A stretch of 64,000 nucleotides of DNA, taken from Streptomyces yatensis (lineage in GTDB: Bacteria; Actinomycetota; Actinomycetes; Streptomycetales; Streptomycetaceae). Below are positions 1 to 8,962 of the stretch, in pieces. Below the pieces are notes generated by a model, which was given only the letters and a program-made list of their open reading frames with translations, was not told the DNA's origin and did not search any database. Position numbers and translations under genes: made by a program. Within the stretch, counting starts at the first letter, position 1. Each line of letters begins with the position of its first letter. The stretch spans positions 6,820,001 through 6,884,000 of the forward strand of contig NZ_CP072941.1 of the NCBI RefSeq assembly GCF_018069625.1, written 5' to 3'.

Positions 1-2442
1 CGCAAGCGAATGCAGGGCTTTGAGACGCTCTGGCAGCCCGGTATGGACCACGCCGGCATCGCCACGCAGAACGTCGTCGAGCGCGAGCTGGCCAAGGAGG
101 GCGTCTCCCGCCACGACCTGGGCCGCGAGGCGTTCGTCGAGCGCGTCTGGCAGTGGAAGGGCGAGTCCGGCGGCCAGATCTCCGGCCAGATGCGGCGCCT
201 GGGCGACGGCGTCGCCTGGAACCGCGAGCGCTTCACCATGGACGAGGGGCTCTCCAAGGCCGTCCAGACGATCTTCAAGCGGCTCTACGAGGACGAGCTG
301 ATCTACCGCGCCGAGCGGATCATCAACTGGTGCCCGCGCTGCCTCACGGCCATCTCGGACATCGAGGTGGAGTACGACGACGATGACGGCGAGCTCGTCT
401 CGATCCGGTACGGCGATCTGGAAGAGGGGGCGGCGCGTAGCGCCTCGGTTGAGGGTGGTGGCGGGCGACGGGCGGGCGGTTCCATCATCGTGGCGACCAC
501 CCGCGCCGAGACGATGCTGGGTGACACCGCGGTCGCCGTCCACCCCGACGACGAGCGCTACCGCCACCTGGTCGGCACCGAGATCGAACTGCCGCTCACC
601 GGCCGCCGGATCCCGATCGTCGCCGACGAGCACGTCGACCCCGAGTTCGGCACCGGCGCGGTCAAGGTCACCCCGGCCCACGACCCGAACGACTTCGAGA
701 TCGGCCAGCGGCACGGCCTGCCGAACCTGACCGTCATGGACGAGCACGCGGTCATCACCGCCCACGGTCCCTTCCAGGGCCTGGACCGGCTGGAGGCGCG
801 CAGCGCCGTCGTCGGCGCGCTGCGCGCCGAGGGCCGGATCGTCGCCGAGAAGCGCCCGTACACCCACTCCGTGGGCCACTGCTCGCGCTGTAAGACGACC
901 ATCGAGCCGCGGCTGTCCATGCAGTGGTGGGTCAAGGTCGGCCCGCTGGCCAAGGCCGCGGGCGACGCGGTCCGCGACGGCCGGGTGAAGATCCACCCGG
1001 AGGACATGTCGAAGCGCTACTTCGACTGGGTCGACAACCTCCACGACTGGTGCATCTCGCGCCAGCTCTGGTGGGGCCACCGGATCCCGGTCTGGTACGG
1101 GCCGAACGGCGAGGTCGTCTGCGTCGGACCGAACGAGGAGCCGCCGAGCGGCGAGGGCTGGCACCAGGAGACCGATGTCCTGGACACCTGGTTCTCCTCG
1201 GGCTTGTGGCCGTTCTCCACGCTGGGCTGGCCCGAGCAGACCGAGAGCCTGGAGAAGTTCTATCCGAACTCGGTGCTGGTCACCGGCTACGACATCCTCT
1301 TCTTCTGGGTCGCCCGGATGATGATGATGGGGCTTTACGCGATGGACGGCATCCCGCCGTTCCACACCATCGTGCTGCATGGCATGGTCCGGGACGAGAA
1401 CGGCAAGAAGATGTCGAAGGCGTTCGGCAATGTCGTCAACCCCCTGGACTGGATGGACCAGTACGGCTCCGACGCGGTCCGCTTCACCCTGGCCCGGGGC
1501 GCCAACCCCGGCGTCGACGTCCCGATCGGCGAGGACTGGGTCCAGGCGTCCCGCAACTTCGCCAACAAGATCTGGAACGCGACCCGCTTCGCGCTGATGA
1601 ACGGCGCGACGGTCGAGGGCGAACTGCCCGCCCCCGAGCGGCTGTCCGCCACCGACCGCTGGATCCTGTCCCGGCTGAACGAGGTCGTCGCCGAGGTCGA
1701 CGCGTACTACGAGGACTACCAGTTCGCCAAGCTCTCCGACGTCCTCTACCACTTCGCGTGGGACGAGGTCTTCGACTGGTACGTCGAGCTGTCCAAGACC
1801 ACCTTCGCCAAGGGCGGCGCGGAGGCCGACGCCGCGCGGCGCGTCCTCGGCGAGGTCCTGGACGTCACGCTGCGGCTGCTGCACCCGGTGGTCCCGTTCG
1901 TCACCGAGAAGCTGTGGACCTCGCTGACCGGCCAGGAGTCCGTCGTCATCGCGGAGTGGCCCGGCGACAGCGGCTTCCGGGACGAGGCGGCCGAGCGGGA
2001 GATCGAGAACCTCCAGCAGGTGGTCACCGAGGTCCGTCGGTTCCGCGCCGACCAGGGCCTCCAGCCCGGTCAGCGGGTCCCGGCGAAGCTGGAGCTGTCC
2101 GGCACCTCGCTCGCCGCCCACGAGGACGCCATGCGCTCCCTGCTGCGCCTCCAGCCCGCCGGTGAGGACTTCAAGGCCACCGCCTCGCTGCCGGTCGCGG
2201 GCGCGACGGTGGCGCTGGACCTCTCCGGTGCGATCGACGTCGAGGCCGAGCGCAAGCGGCTGGCCAAGGACCTCGCCGCGGCCGAGAAGGACAAGGCGCA
2301 GACGACCGCGAAGCTCTCCAACGAGGGCTTCCTGGCCAAGGCCCCCGACCATGTCGTGGAGAAGATCCGCACGCGGCAGGCGACCGCCGAGGCCGATATC
2401 GCCCGGATCACCGCCCAGTTGGCGGCCCTCCCCAAGGGCTGA
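1..2442 (+). CDS. valS: Valyl-tRNA synthetase, 5' end outside window
   Basis: Class I aminoacyl-tRNA synthetase that charges tRNA-Val in the cytoplasm. The frame is open from base 1, so the N-terminus with the HIGH box lies upstream. The visible part begins in the catalytic core ([13 protein letters not shown]), followed by the editing domain ([17 protein letters not shown] and the [15 protein letters not shown] signature), the KMSKS loop, the anticodon-binding domain and a C-terminal coiled coil ([12 protein letters not shown]...). A Gly/Ala/Arg-rich insert ([20 protein letters not shown]) precedes the editing motif and looks lineage-specific. The catalytic loop reads KMSKA rather than KMSKS. 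The stop at 2440-2442 is followed at once by an imperfect copy of the last 10 bases, then a strong terminator. Confidence 0.97.
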   Translation, partial: RKRMQGFETLWQPGMDHAGIATQNVVERELAKEGVSRHDLGREAFVERVWQWKGESGGQISGQMRRLGDGVAWNRERFTMDEGLSKAVQTIFKRLYEDELIYRAERIINWCPRCLTAISDIEVEYDDDDGELVSIRYGDLEEGAARSASVEGGGGRRAGGSIIVATTRAETMLGDTAVAVHPDDERYRHLVGTEIELPLTGRRIPIVADEHVDPEFGTGAVKVTPAHDPNDFEIGQRHGLPNLTVMDEHAVITAHGPFQGLDRLEARSAVVGALRAEGRIVAEKRPYTHSVGHCSRCKTTIEPRLSMQWWVKVGPLAKAAGDAVRDGRVKIHPEDMSKRYFDWVDNLHDWCISRQLWWGHRIPVWYGPNGEVVCVGPNEEPPSGEGWHQETDVLDTWFSSGLWPFSTLGWPEQTESLEKFYPNSVLVTGYDILFFWVARMMMMGLYAMDGIPPFHTIVLHGMVRDENGKKMSKAFGNVVNPLDWMDQYGSDAVRFTLARGANPGVDVPIGEDWVQASRNFANKIWNATRFALMNGATVEGELPAPERLSATDRWILSRLNEVVAEVDAYYEDYQFAKLSDVLYHFAWDEVFDWYVELSKTTFAKGGAEADAARRVLGEVLDVTLRLLHPVVPFVTEKLWTSLTGQESVVIAEWPGDSGFRDEAAEREIENLQQVVTEVRRFRADQGLQPGQRVPAKLELSGTSLAAHEDAMRSLLRLQPAGEDFKATASLPVAGATVALDLSGAIDVEAERKRLAKDLAAAEKDKAQTTAKLSNEGFLAKAPDHVVEKIRTRQATAEADIARITAQLAALPKG

Positions 2443-2452
2443 CAAGGGTTGA
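2433..2452 (+). repeat. 10-bp tandem duplication across the valS stop
   Basis: Bases 2433-2442 (caagggctga, ending in the stop) are repeated at 2443-2452 as caagggttga, one mismatch. The copy carries its own TGA, out of frame with the first by one base. It is one of several stop-spanning duplications in the window. Confidence 0.6.
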
Positions 2453-2494
2453 CCGAGCGCTGACCGAAAAGCCGGTCGGTACTGATCGCACGAG

Positions 2495-2523
2495 GCGCCC
2501 CCGCTGGATTCCGGCGGGGGCGC
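2495..2523 (+). terminator. Rho-independent-type terminator after valS
   Basis: A perfect 10-bp stem (gcgcccccgc at 2495-2504 with its complement at 2514-2523) encloses a 9-base loop. There is no U-tract, as is usual for actinomycete terminators. Confidence 0.8.
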
Positions 2524-2617
2524 TGTGGTGTGTGCGATGTGCCACAGACGCCCGCAGAAGCCGCACAAACGCCGCACAGAGGCCTCACAGCAAAGCCCCA
2601 CCGGGAACCAAAGACTG

Positions 2618-2655
2618 CCTTCCGGGAGTTCTCCGGCAGTACGTCCCGGAAGGAG
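2618..2655 (+). promoter_or_regulatory. Hairpin that sequesters the ribosome binding site of the next PBP gene
   Basis: A 10-bp perfect inverted repeat pairs 2618-2627 (ccttccggga) with 2644-2653 (tcccggaagg) around a 16-base loop. The 3' arm contains most of the AAGGAG Shine-Dalgarno at 2650-2655, 11 bases before the ATG at 2667. If it forms in the mRNA it would hide the ribosome binding site. The inverted repeat is seen directly; control of translation is inferred. Confidence 0.5.
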
Positions 2656-2666
2656 CTCCACCCTCC

Positions 2667-4127
2667 ATGAACAAGCCGCTGCGAAGGGCCTCCATTTTCT
2701 CGCTTCTGCTGGTGCTGTCCCTGCTCGCCTGGGCCACCTATGTGCAGCTGGCGAGAGGCGACAGTCTCCGGGACAACTCTCACAACAGCCGTGTGGCCAT
2801 CTCCCAGTACGCCGGCCCGCTGGGCGACATCCTGGCCGGCGGCAAGCCGATCACCGGCTCGGCCGCCACCGACGGCGACCTGAAGTACAAGCGCACCTAC
2901 ACCGACGGCAAGCTCTGGGCCCCGGTCACCGGCTATGCCTCCCAGTCCTACGGCAGCACCCAGCTGGAGGCCCTGGACCGGCAGGTCCTCGACGGCTCCG
3001 ACAGTCGGCTGAAGAACCCGCTCGAGGCGGTGACGCGGGAGCGGTCCAAGCCCGGTGATGTGGTCACCACGATCAATCCGGCCGTCCAGAAGGCCGCCTA
3101 TGAGGGCCTGGGCAACAAGACCGGCGCGGCTGTGGCGCTGGACCCCACGACCGGCGCCGTCCTGGGCCTGGCCAGCACGCCCTCGTACGACCCCGGCAGC
3201 TTCGCGGGCTCCTCCACCAAGGACCAGAAGGCGTGGCTCGCGCTGCAGAAGGACGAGAAGCAGCCGATGCTGAACCGCGCGCTGCGCCAGACGTACCCGC
3301 CGGGCTCCACCTTCAAGGTCCTGGTCGCCACCGCGGCGCTGGAGAACGGGCTGTACTCGTCGGTGGACGAGCCGACCAAGAGCCCGGATCCGTACCGGCT
3401 GCCGGGCACGGTCACCGATATGCACAACGAGAACAGGTCGGCGCCCTGTAAGAACGCGACGATACGCACCGCCCTGGAGTACTCGTGCAACACGGTCTTC
3501 GCGAAGATGGCCGTGGACCTGGGCCAGTCCAAGGTGTCGGCGCAGGCCGAGAAGCTGGGCTTCGACGACTCCAAGCTGGACATCCCGGTGCGCGCCTCGA
3601 AGAGCCTGTACCCGAGCGGGATGAACGACTCGCAGACGGCCCTGAGCGGTATGGGCCAGTTCGATGTGACGGCGACTCCACTGCAGATGGCGATGGTCTC
3701 CTCGGCCATCGCGAACGACGGCAAGCTGATGACCCCGTACGAGGTCGACCGCACCACGGACGGCAGCGCCTCCGCCCTGGACAGTAACCAGGGCAAGACC
3801 TACGGCGAGGCGATGTCCAAGCACACCGCGTCCGAGCTGCAGTCCGCGATGCGGACGGTGGTGGACCAGGGCACCGGGACCAACGCGAAGATCCCAGGGG
3901 TGACGGTGGGCGGCAAGACCGGCACCGCCCAGCACGGTGAGAACAACAGCGCCAACCCCTACGCGTGGTTCATCAGCTACGCGGACGCCGGCAACGGCCA
4001 CAAGGTCGCGGTCGCGGTGGTGGTCGAGGACAGCGACGCGGCCCGCGCCGACATCTCCGGCGGCGGCCTGGCGGGGCCGATCGCGAAGTCGATGATGAAG
4101 GCCGCATTGGCCGATACCGGGTCGTGA
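2667..4127 (+). CDS. PbpA-type class B penicillin-binding protein (transpeptidase)
   Basis: Peptidoglycan transpeptidase of about 486 residues, anchored by one N-terminal membrane segment (residues about 8-25, IFSLLLVLSLLAWATYV), with the catalytic domain outside the membrane. The active-site motifs are present in order: STFK (SxxK), SCN (SxN) and KTGT. The N-terminal region (SHNSRVAISQYAGPLGDILAGG, APVTGYASQSYGSTQLE, LDGSDSRL) matches the actinobacterial PbpA type, which normally sits beside rodA/ftsW and pknB. Here it stands alone between valS and folC, so it looks like an extra paralogue. ATG 2667 is chosen for its AAGGAG and the membrane anchor; the open frame extends upstream to 2532 without good starts. 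The stop lies in the loop of a hairpin. Confidence 0.9.
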   Translation: MNKPLRRASIFSLLLVLSLLAWATYVQLARGDSLRDNSHNSRVAISQYAGPLGDILAGGKPITGSAATDGDLKYKRTYTDGKLWAPVTGYASQSYGSTQLEALDRQVLDGSDSRLKNPLEAVTRERSKPGDVVTTINPAVQKAAYEGLGNKTGAAVALDPTTGAVLGLASTPSYDPGSFAGSSTKDQKAWLALQKDEKQPMLNRALRQTYPPGSTFKVLVATAALENGLYSSVDEPTKSPDPYRLPGTVTDMHNENRSAPCKNATIRTALEYSCNTVFAKMAVDLGQSKVSAQAEKLGFDDSKLDIPVRASKSLYPSGMNDSQTALSGMGQFDVTATPLQMAMVSSAIANDGKLMTPYEVDRTTDGSASALDSNQGKTYGEAMSKHTASELQSAMRTVVDQGTGTNAKIPGVTVGGKTGTAQHGENNSANPYAWFISYADAGNGHKVAVAVVVEDSDAARADISGGGLAGPIAKSMMKAALADTGS

Positions 4128-4133
4128 CCCGGT
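4116..4133 (+). terminator. Short hairpin with the PBP stop codon in its loop
   Basis: A 7-bp perfect stem (accgggt at 4116-4122 with acccggt at 4127-4133) has a CGTG loop. The TGA stop (4125-4127) straddles loop and 3' arm. It is probably a compact terminator or mRNA 3'-end stabiliser. Confidence 0.4.
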
Positions 4134-4181
4134 GGATGGCGCTGGCCCGGCTTGTCACCCCTGCCTCGTAGACTGGTCGGC

Positions 4182-5687
4182 GTGAGCGAGGAGCGCCCCC
4201 AGAACGAGTCCGACGAGTTCGAAGAGATCGTCGAAGCCGAGACCGACCGCGACCCCGATCTGGCGGTGATCGAGGCCGGTAGCCGGACGCTGCGTGCGCA
4301 GTCCGGGCCACCGCAGGGGGACGGCATTCCCTCCCGCCCGGCCGACCCGGAGGTGGACCGCGCCCTGCGCGAGGTGGAGGGCGAGCTGGCCAAGCGCTGG
4401 CCGGAGACCAAGCTGGACCCGTCGCTGGTGCGCATCGAGTCGCTGATGGACATCCTCGGCTCGCCGCAGCGGGCCTATCCCTCGATCCACATCACCGGCA
4501 CGAACGGCAAGACCAGCACCGCCCGTATGGTCGAGTCGCTGCTGGGCGCCTTCGAGCTGCGCACCGGCCGCTACACGAGCCCCCATGTCCAGTCGATCAC
4601 CGAGCGGATCAGCCTGGACGGGGCGCCGATCTCCGCCGAGCGGTTCATCGAGACGTACCAGGACATCCAGCCGTATATCGACATGGTCGACGCCCAGCAG
4701 GAGCACCGGCTGTCCTTCTTCGAGGTGCTCACCGGGATGGCGTACGCGGCCTTCGCGGACGCGCCCGTGGACATCGCGGTGGTCGAGGTCGGCATGGGCG
4801 GCTCGTGGGACGCCACCAATGTGGTCGACGCGGGCGTCGCGGTGATCATGCCGATCTCGCTGGACCACACCGACCGGCTGGGCACCACTCCGGAGCAGAT
4901 CGCCACGGAGAAGGCGGGCATAGTGAAGCAGGACGCCACCGTGGTGCTCGCGCAGCAGCCGGTGGAGGCGGCCTCCGTGGTGCTCAAGCGCGCCGTCGAG
5001 GTGGACGCCACGGTCGCCCGTGAGGGCATGGAGTTCGGTGTGCTCTCCCGGGAGGTGGCGGTCGGCGGTCAGCTGCTGACCCTGCGCGGCCTCGGCGGGG
5101 AGTACCCCGATGTCTTCCTCCCGCTGCACGGCGCCCACCAGGCGCATAACGCGGCGATGGCGCTGGCCGCCGTCGAGGCGTTCTTCGGCATCGGCTCCCA
5201 GCACGCCCGCACGCTCGACATCGACACGGTCCGCACCGCCTTCGCCTCCGTGACCTCGCCGGGCCGGATGGAGGTCGTGCGCCGCAGCCCCACCGTGGTG
5301 CTGGACGCCGCGCACAACCCCGCGGGCGCCCGCGCGGCGGCCGAGGCGGTCACCGAGTCCTTCGACTTCAGCCGGCTGGTCGGCGTGGTCGGGGCGAGCG
5401 CCGACAAGGATGTGCGCGGTCTGCTGGAGGCCTTCGAGCCGATCTTCGCCGAGGTCGTGGTGACCCGCAATTCCAGCCATCGCTCGATGGACCCGGACGA
5501 GCTGGCCGCGATCGCCGTCGAGGTCTTCGGCCCCGACCGGGTCCAGGTCGAGCCGCGGCTGGACGACGCCCTGGAGGAAGCCATCACCCTGGCGGAGGAA
5601 GAGGGCGAATACGCCGGAGCGGGTGTTCTGGTGACCGGGTCGGTGATCACGGTCGGCGAGGCCCGGCTGCTTCTGGGAAGGGGCTGA
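4182..5687 (+). CDS. folC: Bifunctional folylpolyglutamate synthase/dihydrofolate synthase
   Basis: Mur-ligase-family enzyme that joins glutamate to dihydropteroate and adds further glutamates to folates. The ATP-binding P-loop is HITGTNGKTSTARM (near residue 110), followed by the folate/Mg site (VEVGMGGSWDATNVV, SLDHTDRLG) and the C-terminal glutamate-ligase domain (VVLDAAHNPAGARAAAEAV). At 501 residues it carries about 90 extra N-terminal acidic residues. The GTG at 4182 is chosen because a TAGACT -10 element (4169-4174) lies 7 bases upstream, which would put transcription start on the start codon (leaderless). A TTG at 4152 is in frame but unsupported. It is followed after one base by the DUF4233 gene, as one operon. 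Confidence 0.93.
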   Translation: MSEERPQNESDEFEEIVEAETDRDPDLAVIEAGSRTLRAQSGPPQGDGIPSRPADPEVDRALREVEGELAKRWPETKLDPSLVRIESLMDILGSPQRAYPSIHITGTNGKTSTARMVESLLGAFELRTGRYTSPHVQSITERISLDGAPISAERFIETYQDIQPYIDMVDAQQEHRLSFFEVLTGMAYAAFADAPVDIAVVEVGMGGSWDATNVVDAGVAVIMPISLDHTDRLGTTPEQIATEKAGIVKQDATVVLAQQPVEAASVVLKRAVEVDATVAREGMEFGVLSREVAVGGQLLTLRGLGGEYPDVFLPLHGAHQAHNAAMALAAVEAFFGIGSQHARTLDIDTVRTAFASVTSPGRMEVVRRSPTVVLDAAHNPAGARAAAEAVTESFDFSRLVGVVGASADKDVRGLLEAFEPIFAEVVVTRNSSHRSMDPDELAAIAVEVFGPDRVQVEPRLDDALEEAITLAEEEGEYAGAGVLVTGSVITVGEARLLLGRG

Positions 5688-5688
5688 T

Positions 5689-6042
5689 ATGCGAACGCTG
5701 TGCGCGTCCACCCTCATCGGTGAGTTCTTTGTGATCGGCTTCGCCGGGCTGGTCGCGATGAAGACGTCCGGGCTGTCGATGGGCACCGTCTGGACGGTCA
5801 GCGGGATCGCCATGGCGCTGTGTGTGCTGCTGTGCGGGATGCTGAGCCGTCCGGGCGCGGTGCAGATCGGCTGGGCCCTGCAGATCGGCCTGGTGCTGAG
5901 CGGCTTCGTGGTGACCACCATGTTCGTCCTCGGGGTGGTCTTCGCCGCGCTGTGGTGGGCCTCGGTCCACTTCGGCCGTAAGGTCGACGAGGCGAAGGCG
6001 CGGTTCGCCGCGGCCTCGGCCGCCTCGCCTGACACTGCGTGA
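5689..6042 (+). CDS. DUF4233 small integral membrane protein
   Basis: A 117-residue protein with three to four predicted membrane helices (TLIGEFFVIGFAGLVAM, VWTVSGIAMALCVLLCGML, GWALQIGLVLSGFVVTTMFVLGVVFAALWWA) and a short charged C-terminal tail. The family is conserved directly after folC in actinomycetes, and its function is unknown. The ATG lies one base after the folC stop, with a GGGAAGGGG ribosome binding site inside folC, so translation is probably coupled. Confidence 0.8.
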   Translation: MRTLCASTLIGEFFVIGFAGLVAMKTSGLSMGTVWTVSGIAMALCVLLCGMLSRPGAVQIGWALQIGLVLSGFVVTTMFVLGVVFAALWWASVHFGRKVDEAKARFAAASAASPDTA

Positions 6043-6063
6043 CGTGGCCCTCGTTCACCCATG

Positions 6064-6069
6064 TAGCCT
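6064..6069 (+). promoter_or_regulatory. Possible -10 box for ndk
   Basis: TAGCCT fits the actinomycete TANNNT -10 consensus and lies about 48 bases upstream of the ndk start, leaving room for a short leader with AAAGGAG. No convincing -35 is seen. Confidence 0.35.
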
Positions 6070-6117
6070 CTGCCTCACAGCGCCACCCGCACGCCATTTC
6101 CCAAAGGAGCCCGCACC

Positions 6118-6531
6118 GTGAGCCAGCGCACGCTCGTCCTTCTCAAGCCCGACGCCGTCCGACGCGGTCTGGTGGGCGAGATTCTGGGACGGATCGAGAA
6201 GAAGGCGGGCTGGACGATCACCGCCCTCGAGCTGCGTCAGCTGGACCGTGAGGTCCTGGAGCAGCACTACGCCGAGCATGTCGGCAAGCCCTTCTACGAG
6301 CCCCTGATGGAGTTCATGGCCTCCGCTCCGGCCGTGGCGCTGGTCGTCGAGGGCGAGCGGGTCATCGAGGGCGTCCGGGCGCTGGCCGGGCCGACCGACC
6401 CGATCGCCGCCGCGCCCGGGTCCATCCGTGGCGATTTCGGCACCATCGTTCGGGAAAATCTGATCCATGCCTCGGACTCGGAGGAGTCCGCCGAACGGGA
6501 AATCAAGATTTTCTTTCCCGGGCTCGCCTGA
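6118..6531 (+). CDS. ndk: Nucleoside diphosphate kinase
   Basis: Transfers the gamma phosphate between nucleoside tri- and diphosphates through a phosphohistidine. At 137 residues it has the normal family length. The signature NLIHASDS contains the catalytic histidine (H117), and the N-terminal LVLLKPDAVRRGLVGEI and the APGSIRGDFG nucleotide-binding segment are intact. GTG start with AAAGGAG 8 bases upstream. A strong hairpin terminator follows, separating it from the mre cluster. Confidence 0.98.
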   Translation: MSQRTLVLLKPDAVRRGLVGEILGRIEKKAGWTITALELRQLDREVLEQHYAEHVGKPFYEPLMEFMASAPAVALVVEGERVIEGVRALAGPTDPIAAAPGSIRGDFGTIVRENLIHASDSEESAEREIKIFFPGLA

Positions 6532-6840
6532 TCTGGACCCCAGCGGTACTGATCGGCCATCAGTTTGATCATCAGCTTGCCACACCCCTGCTGACCTGGG
6601 GGCGGCCGAATTGCCCGGCCGCCCTTCGGCATATGCGAGCCGTTCGGGGGAACGCATCTCCGCGACACGACGTCACCATTAGAGGAGGCGGGGTCGTGTT
6701 CTGCTGACAATGGCGGAGGACCCCCGCAGCGTGTTCGAGCGGGCGTGACTACGATGAAGCTTCCGCGCCTCGCAGCGCACACCCATCCTGCCGATCTCTA
6801 GCAAGCAATCGCTCCAGCAGGGAAGGCCTGACGTATCCTC
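6532..6840. other. Intergenic region between ndk and mreB (309 bp)
   Basis: It holds the ndk terminator (6600-6624) and, after it, about 215 bases that must contain the mreB promoter or promoters. I see no unambiguous -35/-10 pair. The sequence just before mreB has a GGGAAGG Shine-Dalgarno-like stretch (about 6821-6827). Confidence 0.5.
6600..6624 (+). terminator. Terminator after ndk
   Basis: A 9-bp perfect stem, gggcggccg (6600-6608) with cggccgccc (6616-6624), 7-base loop. Confidence 0.75.
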
Positions 6841-7872
6841 ATGGGGAACAACATGTCGTTCATCGGCCGTGACATGGCTGTCGACCTCGGGACCGCCAAC
6901 ACGCTGGTGTACGTCAGGGGCCGCGGGATCGTCCTCAACGAGCCATCCGTCGTCGCCATCAACACCAACACGGGCGGAATTCTCGCCGTGGGCGCCGAGG
7001 CGAAGAAGATGATCGGCCGCACCCCTGGCAACATCGTCGCTGTGCGTCCGCTCAAGGACGGCGTTATCGCCGACTTCGAGATCACCGAGCGGATGTTGCG
7101 GTACTTCATCCTGAAAATTCATAAGCGCCGCTATCTCGCCCGGCCCCGTGTGGTCGTCTGTGTGCCGTCCGGTATCACCGGAGTCGAGCGTCGTGCCGTC
7201 ATCGAGGCGTCCACCCAGGCGGGCGCCCGCCAGGTGCACATCATCGAGGAGCCCATGGCCGCGGCCATCGGTTCCGGCCTTCCGGTCCACGAGGCCACCG
7301 GCAACATGGTCGTGGACATCGGCGGCGGCACCACCGAGGTCGCCGTCATCTCGCTGGGCGGCATCGTCACCGCGCAGTCCATCCGGGTGGCGGGCGATGA
7401 GCTGGACAACGCGATCATCCAGCACATCAAGAAGGAGTACAGCCTGCTGCTCGGCGAGCGCACCGCCGAGAACATCAAGATCACCATCGGCTCCGCCTTC
7501 GAGAGCGATGAGGAGGAGCACACCGAGATCCGCGGCCGTGACCTCGTCAGCGGCCTCCCCAAGACCGTCGTGATCTCGGCCGCCGAGGTCCGCAAGGCCA
7601 TGGAGGAGCCGGTCAACTCGATCGTCGACGCCGTCAAGACCACCCTCGACAAGTGCCCCCCGGAGCTCTCCGGCGACGTCATGGACCGCGGCATCGTGCT
7701 CACCGGCGGCGGTGCGCTGCTGCGCGGCCTGGATGAGCGGCTGCGCCAGGAGACCGGGATGCCGATCCATATCGCCGAGGACCCGCTGGACTCCGTCGCG
7801 CTCGGATCCGGCAAGTGCGTGGAGGAGTTCGAGGCGCTCCAGCAGGTGCTGGACGCCCAGCCCCGCAGATGA
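6841..7872 (+). CDS. mreB: MreB, actin-like cell-shape/sporulation cytoskeletal protein
   Basis: Actin-fold ATPase of 343 residues that organises wall synthesis. In Streptomyces, MreB acts mainly in spore-wall thickening. Actin motifs are intact: phosphate-1 ([10 protein letters not shown], residues 12-21), phosphate-2 ([18 protein letters not shown], from about 157) and the adenosine motif ([18 protein letters not shown], about 283). The start at 6841 (MGNNMSFIG) is favoured; an internal ATG at 6853 is the alternative. First gene of mreB-mreC-mreD-mrdA-rodA, all in one orientation with short gaps. Confidence 0.97.
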   Translation: MGNNMSFIGRDMAVDLGTANTLVYVRGRGIVLNEPSVVAINTNTGGILAVGAEAKKMIGRTPGNIVAVRPLKDGVIADFEITERMLRYFILKIHKRRYLARPRVVVCVPSGITGVERRAVIEASTQAGARQVHIIEEPMAAAIGSGLPVHEATGNMVVDIGGGTTEVAVISLGGIVTAQSIRVAGDELDNAIIQHIKKEYSLLLGERTAENIKITIGSAFESDEEEHTEIRGRDLVSGLPKTVVISAAEVRKAMEEPVNSIVDAVKTTLDKCPPELSGDVMDRGIVLTGGGALLRGLDERLRQETGMPIHIAEDPLDSVALGSGKCVEEFEALQQVLDAQPRR

Positions 7873-8014
7873 CAATCCGGCGAACCGGCCGTGCGGGTGG
7901 TTGGCTGCCCGTGCGGCGGAACGCTGATATACAGGCATAAGGCTCCCCAGGACCGGCCGGTCACCACATCACCGGCACCGGTCCGACTTCGACGAGGAAG
8001 GCACGTCGCCGCAC

Positions 8015-8959
8015 GTGAGGGACACACGAGAGAGCCGGCTGCTCCTGGTGCTGCTGGTCGCCATCGCGTTCGCGCTGATCACGGTGGATATCCGCGGCGG
8101 CGAGGACTCACCCCTCGACGGCGCCCGTCAGGCCGCCGCTTCCGTCTTCGGGCCCGTGGAGGACGGCGTCGCGTCCGCCGTCGACCCGGTCGGCAACGCC
8201 GTCGCGGCCGTACGGGAATCGGGCGACCGGCACGACCGGGTCCGCCGCCTGGAGGAAGAGAACACCAAACTCAAGCAAAAGCTCGGCAACGACTCCCGGA
8301 ACCGCGCCCGCTCGGCCGAGCTCGACAAGCTGCTCAAGACCGCGGGCGCCGGCCAGTACGGCATCAAGGGCGCCCAGGTCATCGGCATCGGCGCCGCCCA
8401 GGGCTTCTCCTGGACCGTCACCCTCGACATCGGCAGCAACGACGGCATCCGCCGCGACATGACCGTCATCAACGGCGACGGGCTGGTCGGCCGGGTCACC
8501 ACCGTCGGCTCCTCGACGGCGACCGTGCTGCTCGCCATCGACCCGGACTTCACCGTCGGCACCCGTATGGAGGGGGCGGGCGAGCTCGGCTTCGCCACCG
8601 GGCGCGGCGACCGCTCGCTCCATGTCCAGCTCCTCAACGGCAAGGCCCGGATCAAGCAGGGCGACCGGATGGTCACCTTCGGCTCCCAGGCGGACAAGCC
8701 GTTCGTCCCCGGAGTCCCGGTGGGCAAGGTCGTGCGCGTCGACCCCACCGGAGGGGATCTCACCCGCACGCTTCAAGTGCGCCCGTACGTGCGGTTCAGC
8801 AAGCTGGACATCGTCGGGGTCGTCGTCCAGCCGCCGCGCGGCAACCCGCGTGACACCGTGCTGCCGCCCAAGCCCGCGAAGCCCAAGCCGACGCCCACGG
8901 TCACCGTCACGGCCAACCCCTCCGCCACCGCCACGAGCCCGGCCGCCAACAGGAGCTGA
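8015..8959 (+). CDS. mreC: MreC, rod-shape/spore-wall determining protein
   Basis: Periplasm-facing scaffold that couples MreB to wall synthases. It has 314 residues: one N-terminal membrane helix (residues about 8-24, LLLVLLVAIAFALITVD), a coiled coil (residues about 70-115, RVRRLEEENTKLKQKLG), then the paired beta-barrel MreC domain (VIGIGAAQGFSWTVTLDIGSNDGIRRDM...). The C-terminal tail is low-complexity Lys/Pro/Thr. GTG start with GAGGAAGG upstream. mreD follows after 3 bases, indicating translational coupling. Confidence 0.95.
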   Translation: MRDTRESRLLLVLLVAIAFALITVDIRGGEDSPLDGARQAAASVFGPVEDGVASAVDPVGNAVAAVRESGDRHDRVRRLEEENTKLKQKLGNDSRNRARSAELDKLLKTAGAGQYGIKGAQVIGIGAAQGFSWTVTLDIGSNDGIRRDMTVINGDGLVGRVTTVGSSTATVLLAIDPDFTVGTRMEGAGELGFATGRGDRSLHVQLLNGKARIKQGDRMVTFGSQADKPFVPGVPVGKVVRVDPTGGDLTRTLQVRPYVRFSKLDIVGVVVQPPRGNPRDTVLPPKPAKPKPTPTVTVTANPSATATSPAANRS

Positions 8960-8962
8960 CCG

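Noticed and set aside
2600..2640. Sigma-E (ECF) promoter before the extra PBP, suggested by ggaacc
   Set aside because: No -10 element lies at the required spacing. The sequence is better explained by the ribosome-binding-site hairpin.
2070..4001. A minus-strand open frame of 643 codons opposite valS and the PBP gene
   Set aside because: Composition is Arg/Gly/His/Val low-complexity, there are no domain motifs, and the plus-strand genes are unmistakable.
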